64,000 nt of DNA from the NCBI GenBank assembly GCA_963932145.1, contig OZ010577.1, forward strand, positions 17,454,089 to 17,518,088, read 5' to 3'. Under the pieces are notes generated by a model. That model did no database searches, was not told the DNA's origin, and saw nothing but the letters and a program-made list of their open reading frames with translations. Shown piece by piece: positions 23,390 to 34,418 of this stretch. Source of the DNA: Acanthosepion lycidas. Taxonomy: Eukaryota > Mollusca > Cephalopoda > Sepiida > Sepiidae. The position numbers and the translations under genes were made by a program. Each line of letters starts with the position of its first letter. The stretch's first letter is position 1.

Positions 23390-24618
23390 ATGCTTCGCCA
23401 ATTCCTCCTCATCGCTTTGGTCCTGTCAATGACGTTTATGACGTCATCAGCCACCGGTCGTTGTTTTACCCGCTGTCTGGCTTGCTTGGTGATTGCAGAC
23501 TCATACTGTAGAATGGATATGCCCTTTCCAAGTGGGTCGAAGGATTGCCTGAAGTAAGTAGCTAAGTAAAAATCGTACTATTGTCTTAAATATTTCTTGC
23601 ATTAGGCATTGCAATTTTTTTTTATTTGTGAGCTAGTATTTGTTAATTTCATATCGCAAATGCACAGTGATGACATACAGCTCAGATCAGACACTAGCTT
23701 ATTTGACAGGGTGCAGTTTCTTCCAGTCAAAAGCTTGTAGATTAAAAATTACATTTCACTTATATCGTTATCCACGAGTGAAGAACAAAACAATTTCTAG
23801 CAGTAAACCAGAATTTATTCTTGGACTGTAACCTACTGCTATAATTTAGCGAAATAAAGATGAGGCGTAAATAAGGGGTGAGGTTCACAGTTCGGCGGCC
23901 GTTGTCTACGTGCGTTCTGCGAAGGTTGCTTCGTTTCATCTGTTTGTCTTTTCGACAGATCGTCAATTTTATAGACAATCATTTTCTTTTGTCTCGTCAT
24001 CTTCATCGAAAAAGTAATTAATCTTCCTTCCATGACTCATCTGAAAATTTGCAAGCGATAAACTTGTGACGTTTGGTCAGTAAAAAATAGGCTACCGAGT
24101 GTAGGGGAATAAGTCTTCTCCCCCCAAATCACGTAAACGTTTTTGAACTCTCTCAAAATTAGACAGTAGGGACTGACCCGCTGTAAACCAGACATTACAT
24201 CAATACTCCATTTCTGGGTCTCATTAGATCAAACCAGTTTTATACTTGTTTTCAAGCAAGGCGTTTTTTTTTAAATGAGTACTGATTAAGACTGAGAGTG
24301 CCTATTTTATATAAGGTGTACCTTGAAAAACTGGTATTAGAATCTGATTCAATGTACCTGTAAGGATTTCACAGTGGTTAAATATGAATTCTCATGGGAG
24401 ATGAAATGATTAAATATTCTGATATGCTTTCGTAATTTTTATTCCTTATTGCAATTCCAAAAGCATATTGAGTAACTGAAATTAAATCTGATTGCAGATC
24501 CTGTCGTATCGCAGAGTCTTTTTTACCCGGTGGAAATGTTGATTGGATCCTGAATTCGGTTCATCACTGCCGTAGTGCACAATATCAATCTTCATGCGTG
24601 GATCTGATTCGTGCATAA
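23390..24618 (+). CDS. Secreted eight-cysteine peptide, two coding exons (intact)
   Basis: Exon A codes at 23390-23553 (acceptor AAAG just before the ATG, donor AA|GTAAGT at 23554). Exon B codes at 24498-24618 (acceptor TGATTGCAG). The intron is phase 2 and 944 bp. The spliced product has 94 residues: MLRQFLLIALVLSM begins a signal peptide likely cut after Ala21 (TSSA|TG), leaving about 73 residues. Cysteines are at 25, 29, 32, 40, 53, 57, 79 and 88, enough for four disulfides, with two C-x3-C steps (CFTRC, CLKSC). No transmembrane segment follows. I do not recognise the family. Size and cysteine content suit an extracellular effector, hormone-like or defence peptide, or a gland product. Both splice sites, the open frame and the signal peptide hold, unlike all relatives in the window. 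P2 (and P1) would supply the 5' leader. The family and any function are unproven. Confidence 0.8.
24060..24265 (-). mobile_element. LINE fragment inside the peptide-gene intron
   Basis: The minus strand reads MSGLQRVSPYCLILRELKNV, then a GGEDLFP-like piece, matching the LINE tail ..QR.V....L..F.RVQ..L..LVGEELF. The same fragment with the same flanks lies at 43165-43340, ahead of the relic last exon at 45.7 kb, so it was in the ancestral intron before that duplication. Confidence 0.65.
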
Positions 24619-24675
24619 ATGATGTAAAATATTTTTGATATTATCATTATAACTTAACATGATTATTTACACACA

Positions 24676-24679
<4 letters not shown>

Positions 24680-24763
<84 letters not shown>
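24680..24763. repeat. (TA)n microsatellite
   Basis: About 42 TA units starting about 60 bp after the stop codon of the intact gene and abutting the SINE at 24765. Confidence 0.98.
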
Positions 24764-24764
<1 letters not shown>

Positions 24765-24766
<2 letters not shown>

Positions 24767-25045
24767 TGGGGTAATGGATAGCGGCTTAGATTGAGTAATC
24801 GGAGAGCCGAGTTGGAAATCCAGTTGAAACCATTACATTCACTTACTTGGGAAAGGTATAAATCCTTTTCTCCTTCCAACTATGGGTAAATAGCAGGAAA
24901 GACTGGGTTCTATAGCCTTTGATAACAATGGTCTAGGAGAAGGACAACTCTGAATTCAAAACCTGAGGAGGGTCGTTTGGGGACCTTGCGGCACGTAGTG
25001 CACCAGGTCTCTATTCGGCTCTAATTAATTAATTAAAAAAATACG
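24765..25045 (+). mobile_element. tRNA-derived SINE
   Basis: Head GGGGTAATGGATAGCGGCTTAG (A-box region) with GAGTTGGAAATCC in the B-box position. The body has TTCACTTACTTGGGAAAGGT and TATGGGTAAATAGCAGG, then a central domain ending GGGACCTTGCGGCACGTAG and a short (TTAA)n tail. It is the longest copy of this family here. Shorter relatives lie at 35375 (-), 43435 (+), 50860 (-) and 59075 (+). Confidence 0.75.
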
Positions 25046-25049
25046 CTTT

Positions 25050-26100
25050 TAATTAGGCGCCCGAGGGGGTCGTCAGTGATGTTTTGACTTGGTTCATCAG
25101 GGAGTTTCGTGTCTTTCAACATCATACTCCCCATCACCAAATCGACCCAATCAGGGAAGATCAACCCCTGATTCCCCCTCACAATTAAACGGTAACAGCT
25201 ACTCTGGCCTTTTTAAAGAATTAGACGTATTCCACGTATTCCGCACATCCGATTGGATGTTTGTAAGAACCAATCAGCTGCGTGAACTATCTTTAAATGG
25301 CTCGCGGTGGGGACTGGCTTCTTTTCTTATTTCGGTGGATTGCAGTACTCTCCAAATGACCACTTCGATTTTCCCCTAATAACTTCTTTGTGAAATTGAA
25401 TGGATTTGAGAGAAATCCCATCCGTTTCTTCGGCCTTTCTTTCCTCCTTCGTCTATGCCATTCTGCTCTGCGTGAAGACTTGATTTTTAAACGAATTAGG
25501 TCTCGAAGCTCCCGTAAGGGTTGTCTTTCTTCGTGTTTTGCGATTTTATATTGTTTCCGAAGAGATTTGAGCTCCGACCTAAATTGTTTAATCTTTGTTT
25601 CCCTCCTATTTTCTTTGCTAATACTCTTCTTTTCCTTCTGCTCCTCCTATCCAAATTTCCCTGCTGCATAACTAGTGATGATTTTTGACATTGTCGCTAG
25701 TCGTTTATCCACCGAACCTCTTGATGTCATTTCAAGGATCTCGCCGATGTCCACGTCGAATTCGTGCCATGCGTGTTTGTTACTGGCTGGAGGCCATTTT
25801 ATCTTTCTTCGAAACGGAGTATCAGGCTCTGCTTGAACCTGTGCTTGGAGGGACTGGGAACTGTGGTGATCTTCCCGGCCTTACACCTCTTGCGTCTCAC
25901 CAGGAAATATTCCTGCGCGCTGCTGTTGGTTCGTCTGCACTTGACACTTCATTTTTGCCTGATGGATTTTTAGACTGCGCATATTTTTGCACATTTTTCC
26001 ACATGGGCATGTCAGTCTCATTGTCCGTAGATCCGTAGCTTGGTTCATTTTCGTTTCATCCGGCCTAATAGGGATCTCATTCTCCCCACCTTGGGGTATT
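25050..26100 (-). mobile_element. LINE 5' region, N-terminal zinc-finger type
   Basis: On the minus strand, in order: CPCGKMCKNMRSLKIH (a C2H2-like finger), HSSQSLQAQVQAEPDTPF, KWPPASNKHAWHEFD, VDKRLATMSKIITSYAAGKF, then NPFNFTKKLLGENRSGHLE. This is the region before the reverse transcriptase in a LINE type with an N-terminal zinc finger, as in R2-like or NeSL-like elements and their relatives. Several frameshifts and stops are present, and the polymerase part is absent. The DNA is less AT-rich than its surroundings. Confidence 0.75.
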
Positions 26101-26104
26101 TATT

Positions 26105-26530
26105 CACATAAGTTTCTGTAGTGTTTCCTGAATAGCGTAAGTCGGGTTGCTAGCCCAGAAATACACAAATGTATCTTCAAATGTGTGGATGGTTCTGCAC
26201 AAAATATTCACCACTATAATCAAATCTCATGTGCTGGTGTATGTTTGTCGCTTCCTAAAAACTGAGCTATTTGGCCCTCATACGTCGAATACGACGAGAG
26301 AGTCGAGTATATGTATATATTTCAAACCGAAGTTAAGAGATTCCAGTTCGGCATTGGATAACTTATAATCCAAATATTCTGTATTGGATCTGTTTTTCTA
26401 ATATATTTTCACCTGATGCTAGTAAATATTGGGTTGAGTTTCGTTTTTAGCTTATTGATTTCGTTGTTTTTATTTGTATTATCGTCAGTTAAAACTTTCT
26501 TTTTTTTGAATGATTTTAAGAAATCACATG
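26105..26530. other. No recognised gene
   Basis: AT-rich DNA with nothing recognised. Confidence 0.4.
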
Positions 26531-26531
26531 C

Positions 26532-26595
<64 letters not shown>

Positions 26596-26630
26596 CAGTC
26601 TGTGCATATCTATCTATCTCAGTCTATGCA

Positions 26631-26692
<62 letters not shown>

Positions 26693-26703
26693 AGTCAGTT
26701 CAG

Positions 26704-26738
<35 letters not shown>

Positions 26739-26743
26739 TTACT
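26531..26743. repeat. (ATCT)n microsatellite, three blocks
   Basis: ATCT arrays separated by short CAGTCTGTGCAT and AGTCAGTTCAGT spacers. Confidence 0.97.
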
Positions 26744-27344
26744 GGTGAGGCAATACAAAGCTACAATTTTGCCTCTAACAAAATCTTTTCACGACACCCC
26801 AGCAATACCTCACTATATAAGCACATATATTCAAATTTCAAATCCATGCAGACTAAACTTTAAATGTTGAATCTCTTATTCATTTTCACTCTTTTTCATT
26901 GTAGTCATTTCAAGTTTATGTAGATATGTCGAACTTGACCCTCATTTTTCAGACATTCATCCCTTTTGTTTTAACTTTTATCTTAACATTTATTTTAACT
27001 TAGCTTTAAATGATCAAAACAACGTAAAATGTTTTCTTAATTTAACTAATCAAATGAAAATTATCAATCCTAACTTAAATGTGCAACGGAAATATTTATC
27101 CTAAAGCCAGACAAATGTTATTGTAATAGATTAAACTGAATACGCTGATTCCGAATCTGTATTTGTAATTATCCCCACACATCTGCTTTTGGTGAAATGG
27201 GCATAAAATATTCATGTTAAAGGTAACTATTTATATTTATATCCAGAAATCATGGATATTACACAGTATTGATTCTTATACCCACAATATCAATAACTCT
27301 CCTTCTCCCTCTCTCTACCCATTATATATGTGTGTGTGTGTATG

Positions 27345-27345
<1 letters not shown>
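26744..27345. other. No recognised gene
   Basis: AT-rich unique-looking DNA ending in (TG)n/(TA)n at 27331-27383. Nothing recognised. Confidence 0.4.
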
Positions 27346-27386
<41 letters not shown>

Positions 27387-27387
<1 letters not shown>

Positions 27388-27635
27388 GCTACAAGCTTTC
27401 AGTGATCATGCATTAATTTCAGACACACAATCTGATTTTGTAAGAGAAGCGTTCGGATCATATGTACTTTTCATGAAAGGTGAGTATATATTACACAGTC
27501 ATCCACATGACACTCATGGGAAACAGCGAATAACCTACCTGATGTTTTTGGAACAAATATATGACAGAGGAAATAATATAATACAAGGTCCTAGAGGAAA
27601 AGATAGTAGTAATGGAGAGCCCCGATTGCCCATGT
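27387..27635 (+). other. Unassigned open reading stretch
   Basis: One frame is open for about 80 codons between the TA tract and the GA tract: SDHALISDTQSDFVREAFG, then YVLFMKGEYILHSHPHD and GKQRITYLMFLEQIYDRG, ending at a TAA. It has no early ATG. The GKQRITYL stretch is reminiscent of LINE C-termini (GKQRT.YL), so a LINE fragment is the likeliest explanation. A host exon is possible. Confidence 0.3.
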
Positions 27636-27639
27636 CCTA

Positions 27640-27641
27640 AG

Positions 27642-27683
<42 letters not shown>
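27640..27683. repeat. (GA)n microsatellite
   Basis: About 20 GA units. Confidence 0.97.
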
Positions 27684-27686
<3 letters not shown>

Positions 27687-28066
27687 TTAGGTTTTTTTTT
27701 ACGACGCTCGTAAGTTCTGTAAAATTAAAATAAAATCCCATTTCACTTGCTTAAGTAGATTTTATTATACGAATATACATCTTAAGTAATAAATTTTCTA
27801 CATGTATATCGCAAAAGCCCGACAACTGTCAGTGCAAATTTGGAATCGGTGTACTCGTTTTGTACAATCATTTGTCTTGGCAACAGTCCGTTTTTTTTTT
27901 TATTTTCATGTTAATTTCTTGAAGTTAAAATATAAAAACGATTGAGGGCTTGAAATTTACTAGATATTCCAATAAACAAGAGCTTAATCACAATAAATCC
28001 GCTTAGAGAATGATGTATAGTTTGATTTTGCTAATCTCTGTATTTATTTTCTATTTTTCCCGACAG

Positions 28067-28140
28067 GATGATTGCCAACGATGTTCACTGACAATTTAAG
28101 AATGGAAAATAAAGCGATTTAATTCTGAATATATTTGCGT
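28067..28140 (+). other. Possible 3' terminal noncoding exon
   Basis: TATTTTTCCCGACAG is a good splice acceptor. It is followed by about 45 bases and then AATAAA (28109-28114). A weak donor (GAT|GTAAAA) lies just after the stop codon of the intact gene at 24623, so a spliced 3' UTR is conceivable. There is no transcript support. Confidence 0.25.
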
Positions 28141-28159
28141 ATTTTGTTACCACACAAAC

Positions 28160-28186
28160 CCATATCTATATCTATATCTATATCTA

Positions 28187-28253
<67 letters not shown>

Positions 28254-28266
28254 GTGTGTGTGTGTG
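28160..28266. repeat. (TATC)n/(TA)n/(TG)n compound microsatellite
   Basis: TATATC and ATCT units pass into TA and then TG. Confidence 0.97.
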
Positions 28267-28349
28267 TAAAATATAAAAATATATGCCAAGCAATAAACAG
28301 AAATACGTGCCTCTCTCTCCCCATTTTCGAAATTATTAAGCGCGTGTTT

Positions 28350-29950
28350 TTATAAGGGCAGCAATAAAAAACACTTAACAGAATTAAGATGTCAGTTATT
28401 TTTAATGAAACATAGACTAAGATAAACGTTTCAAGAAGTATATAAACCTATTGATATATATCCATATATACTCGGTACCTCTACTAATTCGCTATACCTA
28501 AGGTTTAAAACGATTTTTTTTAAAATTTAAAAGGTTTCTTGAAGCTTTCATTTTAGCTTTAATTGAGAGCTAAACGATTAAAATTCCTATTTCCGGTAAA
28601 CACAATATTCTTGTGCATTTCAATTAGAATTTATATTCATTAGAATTCATTTTTCTTTTTCTTTGCTAAAATAACTGATTAGCAACCTTTATTAGTCGTC
28701 TTTATTCGTAACCTAATTCTCTTTATTAAAAAATCTTCCAAAAATAAAATATACTTTTCTGAAACTTTATTTGGGAATATTAGCTTATTTAAAGTATAAT
28801 TAATCTGACAAGAAAAAAAAATTCTTTACTTTTAGTTTAAATAACCCAGAAATGCATTTTTAAACCAAAATGTAGTTGTGTTTTTAACCGATTTTTACTT
28901 TTGATAAGGTCTTGATAGGTTTATTTTTGTTCTATGGAGACTTTATCTGTAAAACGTAATTTAAGAAAATGGAGTAAACGTCTTTTTTATATAATTTTTA
29001 AGTGCACAGTACTCATAAAAAATGAGAAAATATTCCACGTAATCTAATTTTAGGAATGTTAACTTTAAATTTTCTATAGTGATCGCTCTTATTTTCTGAT
29101 AATGTCGTGTATAGCCAACCATATTTTCAAAATAGGAACGTTTATAAACATAAAAGAAAAATTTTTTTTTTTAATTTTGATGTTTGAATATTGATATTAG
29201 ACTTTTCAATCTTTGATTACTATATATTGATTACTATATATTGATTACTATATATAGTTTGCACCAAAGAACAATAACACCTAACGTGATCAAAGTAATG
29301 CATAAATTTAAAAGATTTGAAGGTTTATGAATCATTATCATTAATTTTTGTAAAAGTTCATTGTTCATCGGGAAAAAAAATAATTTTTTCTTGAGACAAT
29401 AATATCCTTAATATATTTTCTTTATAAAAAAAATTAAAAAGAAATTTAAAAAAATGAAAATATCTCCTAATTAAATAATGACATAGTTTTATTACATTTT
29501 TTATTTTACGATGCAGAGCAGATTTTCGTAAGTATTTGGAAAAAAAAAAGAAGTCCTGTTTTTAACTGATAAAACATTTTGCGATCAAAATTTAATTTCT
29601 CGAAATTTAATAAAAATTAAGTACATGTGGAGTGGGGTAACAGATGTAAATAAAAATTTCAACAAGATTTTCTAAAAAGTTTAAAAAATAATTTCATTCA
29701 TTTGTGAATAAGTCCTGAGTGTTTCATTAAAATCTAACAAATATTTGATTTTTGTAAGAATTTCCAAATGAATGTTTTTACCGGAAAAGGGACGCTAAAA
29801 TACCTGTAATTTTTGGCCCGAATGCGCTAGAAAATAAAAAAAAATACTTTGTCTTTCCTCTTAATAATAACATAAATATTTTGCCAATAAAACTTTGTTT
29901 TTATCAAGTTTAAGGCCATTTTTAGCGGAAAAGTGGAGGTACCTTATATA
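28350..29950 (+). repeat. Duplicated AT-rich intergenic block, copy 1
   Basis: Matches 39040-41500 in order: CTTGAAGCTTT.ATTTTAG.TT, AAATATACTTTTCT.AAA, ATTTTCTGATAATGTCGTGTA, ATTTTACGAT.CAGAG. In copy 2 a LINE (39725-40690) breaks the match. No gene is seen in either copy. It marks the ends of large duplicated units. Confidence 0.7.
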
Positions 29951-30465
29951 TAGTCACGTGTACAAATAATCAGCCAATCATTTGGTAGTAATATTATCGA
30001 TATAAGCATTTTAAAATGATCATGGCGAACTCCTGAATTTCATTTCATGTATTGGCACGAGACAGAAAAATAATTGGGCAGATGGTCAGAGATTTTTATT
30101 TCAAGAATTTACAGAATTAGTCAAAAATTGACAAAAATCCAATGTGTAGTTATTATGTGGGCGGAAAACATTTGTTGACAAAAGAGGAGAGATTGTTTTA
30201 TGCTTATAGAAAGGGAACATTATGTCTAATAAGCATCCTTCAGCACGGAGAAGAACATCTCTAACGCAAAACACATCGGACCTTGAAGACGATGTCGAGT
30301 GTCATTTCTGTTAGGTAAGAACAACGAAATAAGGACCACAAAACATGGAGAAGTAAGGATGGTAAAAATCGTTGCTTGGTTTATGATGCGATAATGGGAG
30401 AGTAAGTACAGAGTTTGCTATAAAAAAACCCTGAAAGTATGATTCCATTCTGCCTAATATCAATG
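29951..30465. other. No recognised gene; possible 5' part of the Tc1 relic
   Basis: Position suggests it may hold the decayed 5' half of the Tc1 element that follows. I could not confirm inverted repeats. Confidence 0.35.
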
Positions 30466-30469
30466 GGTC

Positions 30470-30900
30470 AGGCTAGTGGAGGTGGCGTAATGGCATAGGG
30501 AATGTTTCTTAGCACACATTGGGATCTTTGACACTAATAAAGATTGAATATGGCTAAAACCAACTTACATCAATCCACGTGGAAAGTGCATGCTTTTTCT
30601 GGACGACATTTCTAGCAGGACATCGGAAACTGTCACAAGTTAAAAAGATCGGCATATTGGTTCATTGAATAGAGCAACGTGTGTAAACCTGGCTGCCACA
30701 GAAACCCCATAGAAGAATTTTGGGTGTGGGAAATTCTTATCCTGGATGTGAAGCCAACCAACTTAGAAATCCAGAATAATAGTAGAAAACCATATTTTGC
30801 AAGAATTCATCCAGAATATCGTCGAATCAATGACGAAAAGAAATGAGGCGATTCTAAAAACAAAATGGCGTCCAACCCGGTAGAAGAATAGGATATGTAA
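30470..30900 (+). mobile_element. Tc1 transposase relic
   Basis: DNA-level match to the conserved GGTGGCGTAATGG..TGGGGAATGTT block of Tc1-like elements. It is followed by QQDIGNCHKLKRSAYWF-type, NPIEEFWVWEIL, DVKPTNLEI and QNIVESMTKRNEAIL-like pieces, that is, the second catalytic Asp region and the C-terminus. It is heavily broken. Confidence 0.75.
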
Positions 30901-31640
30901 TGAAGTGACCAGTAGGTGTATATATGAATTTTGGAACTCTTTGATTTTGCCTAAGCATGGTGTAATGTGGATAAATTCAAAAACCAATATCAGGATCAAG
31001 TGACAACACTGACTTCCAAATCAAGAAATCCTAAATATTCTCAGACATATATCGTAAAATAGAATTTTGAATTTTATCGAATTAATTTATGTCTTCATAA
31101 TGATGAAAGCAGCCGAAGGCGCAGGACATTAACAAAAACTAACTTGAACTGTAAACAATTCATTTCGACTTTCAACACCAAATTACGGCAACTAATTGGC
31201 CATAAAAAATAAGTAAGATGATAGGCATAACTTTTTTATTATCTTTAACAACACTTATTTGAATGAACAAATATTTCCTAGATATATCAATGTTATCACT
31301 AGATCAGTAGCTTTTTATAGGTATTTGGTGAAATTTGGTCCTAAGTATTTACTGTACAATATCCGATCCATGTGATTTAATGGCGAAGTGTTGTATTAAG
31401 TGCAATTACAAGAAGGTGACTATACAGAAAAAGATTATCTCTGGTGGAATATGAATGCTGTATTCATTATTGGGCTCTATATAATTATTTATATTCTTAT
31501 GTCTATAATTAGACTCATCGTTCATAATTATAAACGCATGTACGTATATCAGATTCTTTTGCCTTCAATCTGTATTTGATCGCGTATAAGAGATCATATT
31601 TTTCATCAAATGTTGAAACAAATATCTGCAACGTTTCATA
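30901..31640. other. No recognised gene
   Basis: AT-rich DNA with nothing recognised. Confidence 0.4.
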
Positions 31641-31644
31641 CACA

Positions 31645-32080
31645 AAATAGCGTACTGTTGCCATATATGGGCAGGAGCTTTTCAGTCTTTACTTTCCAGT
31701 CACGATAGAATTCAATATCGTCTCAGTGTCTTTGTCGGTGAGGAATTATTTTCCACCCTACAAACCACAGATGAGTTTCCACTGGTTCTAGCCTTCCCGT
31801 CTTGTTCCCACCATGCCACACCTATTATAGAGAACCACCCTGATTCCCTTCGTATTCCATTAGTGAGGTGTAAGCTCTACTCGAGAAACGTCTTCCTACG
31901 AATCGCTGCTTTGTGCAATCAATTCCCAGCTTCCTCGATCATGATAATCTTAACCTGTTCAAGTCTAGGGTTAACTGTTATCGTCCCCACATATCACCAT
32001 ATCTTTTGCCTCTTTCTCTGAAAGCCTCTACCTCGAGTGGCTCTTGGGTCATGTGCAGGTGGACATTAAAGAAAAAAGGT
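31645..32080 (+). mobile_element. LINE 3' end fragment
   Basis: The end reads PSFLDHDNLNLFKSRVN, PHISPYLLPLSLKAST and SSGSWVMCRWTLKKKG. The phrase LNLFKSRVN and the GHVQ..TLKKK close recur in the CR1/jockey-like LINE family seen at 43905-45560. An A-rich end lies at 32070-32080. Confidence 0.65.
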
Positions 32081-32094
32081 GAGTGACGTATCTT

Positions 32095-32643
32095 TGAGAA
32101 ATTCGGGCAGTTCTGGGGATTTACGTGGCCATATATAAATGGGGATGTGGTTGCAGAAATCGTATCGCAACAATGACTGGGTTCTCCAGCTTGTGTGGCA
32201 TGGGGCAGAGTCCTCTTGCCAGAAATAGGGTCTTCCAGCAGCCACCCCCTTTACCAGAGCAGCACTATCTCCTTAAGTCACTTGATGTAGGTCTACGTGT
32301 CTCACCCACAAATTCGGTAGTTATTTTCTTAGAACGATCGGAGTGAGTTTTCCGAGCTGACGTACCTTCGTAATCACCATTAGACTCATCCAACTTTTTT
32401 CCGAATCCTTTGTACTGTCCCCAAATTAACATCCAAACATTCTAAAAAAGTGTCCATATTGGAGCTTCTGGTGCGAATGCCAAGCAATACAGCATTGTGT
32501 TTCCAAATTTCGTCATGGTTTTCTTTTTCTCACAAACGGTGTCCAACTGACCCTATTATACCATGCAGAAAACAAAGTCAAAAACGAGCAACGCGCATGC
32601 TTGAAATTAAAAATATAATATGGCGACAATTTATTCATCGTAC
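32095..32643 (-). mobile_element. Tc1/mariner-superfamily transposon, copy 2, decayed
   Basis: Same family as 7525-8361: the shared stretch CGCGCATGC.TGAAATTAAAAATATAA.A.GGCGAC.ATTTAT.CATCG at the right end, and transposase pieces around 32160-32260. The left end is missing or unrecognisable. The right end runs into a (TA)n tract. Confidence 0.75.
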
Positions 32644-32648
32644 TATAT

Positions 32649-32735
<87 letters not shown>

Positions 32736-32745
32736 AGTGTGTGTG
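32643..32745. repeat. (TA)n, (GA)n, (TG)n compound microsatellite
   Basis: TA with a few CATATA interruptions, then GAGAGA and GTGTGT. Confidence 0.97.
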
Positions 32746-33099
32746 TGTGTGCTAGTATATGTGTATGTTTGCGTTTGTGTGTGCAAAATACATTTACGTA
32801 AATATATTTGACATTAATTTGAGAAATTGCTGAAACTTAATTGGGAATTTTCTTCTACGTGCTGTGTCCCTCCTTCTAGACATGGGTGATCGTGACACTC
32901 CACAACTTCCTATGCTTTACTCCAGTCTCTGCCCCTCTAACACTCATCTCGAGCAAGTGACTTTGACCGTAGAAACCCTAGACCCATTTTAAAAGTGTCG
33001 GCCTAATTTTCACTAAACCACCATCGAAAATATGTCCGCTTCCCCTGTCCATTAAAAGGAAAAAGTCAAATTTAAAGACTGGAATGAAGCAGTGTAAGT

Positions 33100-33330
33100 T
33101 ACAGTGCATTATGTCATTATCATCGCTGCCTTTTTTTATATAAAGGCAAGAAACTATTTCTTCCATAACAAATCTACTTTGGTTCCGAAAAGATCTCGGA
33201 TTCTGTCTTCGGTATGTATTACTTGATATGGTTAAACAAATTCATTGATTGGTCAACGCTATTATCGTTCAGCTTCAAGTTTCCTTTGACTATCAAGAGA
33301 ATCCAATAGAATTAAGATTATGGAATTATA
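33100..33330 (+). promoter_or_regulatory. Promoter and leader exon P3
   Basis: TATATAAA at 33137-33144, AACAAATCTACTTTGGTTCC, then donor GTCTTCG|GTATGTATTAC (GT at 33212). Downstream it shares GGTTAAACAAATTCATTGAT with P4 and P5. Confidence 0.65.
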
Positions 33331-33344
33331 AATAGATTATACAA

Positions 33345-33540
33345 GGAGAGGTCGAAAAGTTCTCAGCTTGTCCTCAAAAACTTAATCAAAACGACCAAAG
33401 AATTGAATTTGTTCTTTTAGGAGGTGAGGAGGGGACATTTTTATCCGATCAAGCAAATTTCAGGAATGCTTCATACCGTTTATACACACGGCACATGGAA
33501 TATTTCTTTCGGAATATCCAGTATATTAAAAGTTTTTCAT
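33345..33540 (+). repeat. Unit-internal block, possibly an old mariner piece
   Basis: GGTCGAAAAGTTCTCAGC and the following 180 bases recur after P1, P2, P5, P6/P7 and P8 (20805, 21872, 35045, 35527, 62450). The wording resembles mariner ends (GAAAAGTTCTCAGCCTGA), so an old element in the ancestral unit is possible. Confidence 0.4.
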
Positions 33541-33584
33541 ATATATATATATATGCATGTTTACACATGCTTCATGAAGGTCTG

Positions 33585-33692
33585 CCAGTAATAGCTGGTT
33601 CGTTTACATATTTTCGATTATCATCTTTGCCTCTTTCTAAAGGCAAGAGACAATTTCTTTTACAATAAACCTACTCATGTTTTGTCTTCGGT
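33585..33692 (+). promoter_or_regulatory. Promoter and leader exon P4 (weak TATA)
   Basis: Aligns with P3 and P5, including ATTTTCGATTATCATC, AAGAGACAATTTCTT and donor GTCTTCG|GTATGTATTAC (GT at 33691). The TATA position reads TTTCTAAAGG, a poor TATA box. Confidence 0.55.
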
Positions 33693-33842
33693 ATGTATTA
33701 CTTGAGATGGTTAAACAAATTCATTGATTGGTCAATGCTTTTATCGTTCAGCTTCAAGTTTGCTTTGGTAATCAAGAGAATCCAACAAAATTAAGATTAT
33801 GGAATTATTATACGTGAAGAGGTCGAAGATTCCCAGTTTGGA

Positions 33843-34418
33843 AATGTTGGAGAAGACAATGCATGTTGCTAGTCTGAGAATCTTGGAGAAGACAATGCAT
33901 GTTGTTAGTCTAAGGATGTTTGAGAAGACAATGCATGTTGTTAGTCTGAGAATGTTAGAGAAGACAATGCATGTTGTTAGTCTGAGAATGTTGGAGAAGA
34001 CAATGCATGTTGTTAGTCTGAGAATGTTGAAGAAGGCAATGCATGTTGTTAGTCTGAGAATGTTGGAGAAGACAATGCATGTTGTTAGTCTGAGAATGTT
34101 GGAGAAGACAATGCATGTTGTTAGTCTGAGAATGTTGAAGAAGACAATGCATGTTGTTAGTCTGAGAATGTTGGAGAAGACAATGCATGTTGTTAGTCTG
34201 AGAATGTTGGAGAAGACAATACATGTTGTTAGTCTGAGAATGTTGGAGAAGACAATGCATGTTGTTAGTCTGAGAATGTTGAAGAAGACAATGCATGTTG
34301 TTAGTCTGAGAATGTTGGAGAAGACAATACATGTTGTTAGTCTGAGAATGTTGGAGAAGACAATACATGTTGTTAGTCTGAGAATGTTGGAGAAGACAAT
34401 GCGATATGCAACGCTCCG
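33843..34418 (+). repeat. 36-bp minisatellite, 16 units
   Basis: The unit starts ATGTTGGAGAAGACAATGCA and ends GTTGTTAGTCTGAGA. It is repeated 16 times with few differences (GAG/AAG, ATG/ATA variants). Because 36 is a multiple of three, long frames are open on both strands (MLEKTMHVVSLR repeats on plus), but the array sits in the presumed intron after P4. The sister unit after P7 has a single matching unit at 35888-35925, so the array grew from one ancestral copy. Confidence 0.95.

Noticed and set aside
26531-26743. CRISPR-like regular repeat blocks
   Set aside because: Simple ATCT arrays with short spacers in eukaryotic DNA, with no repeat/spacer structure.
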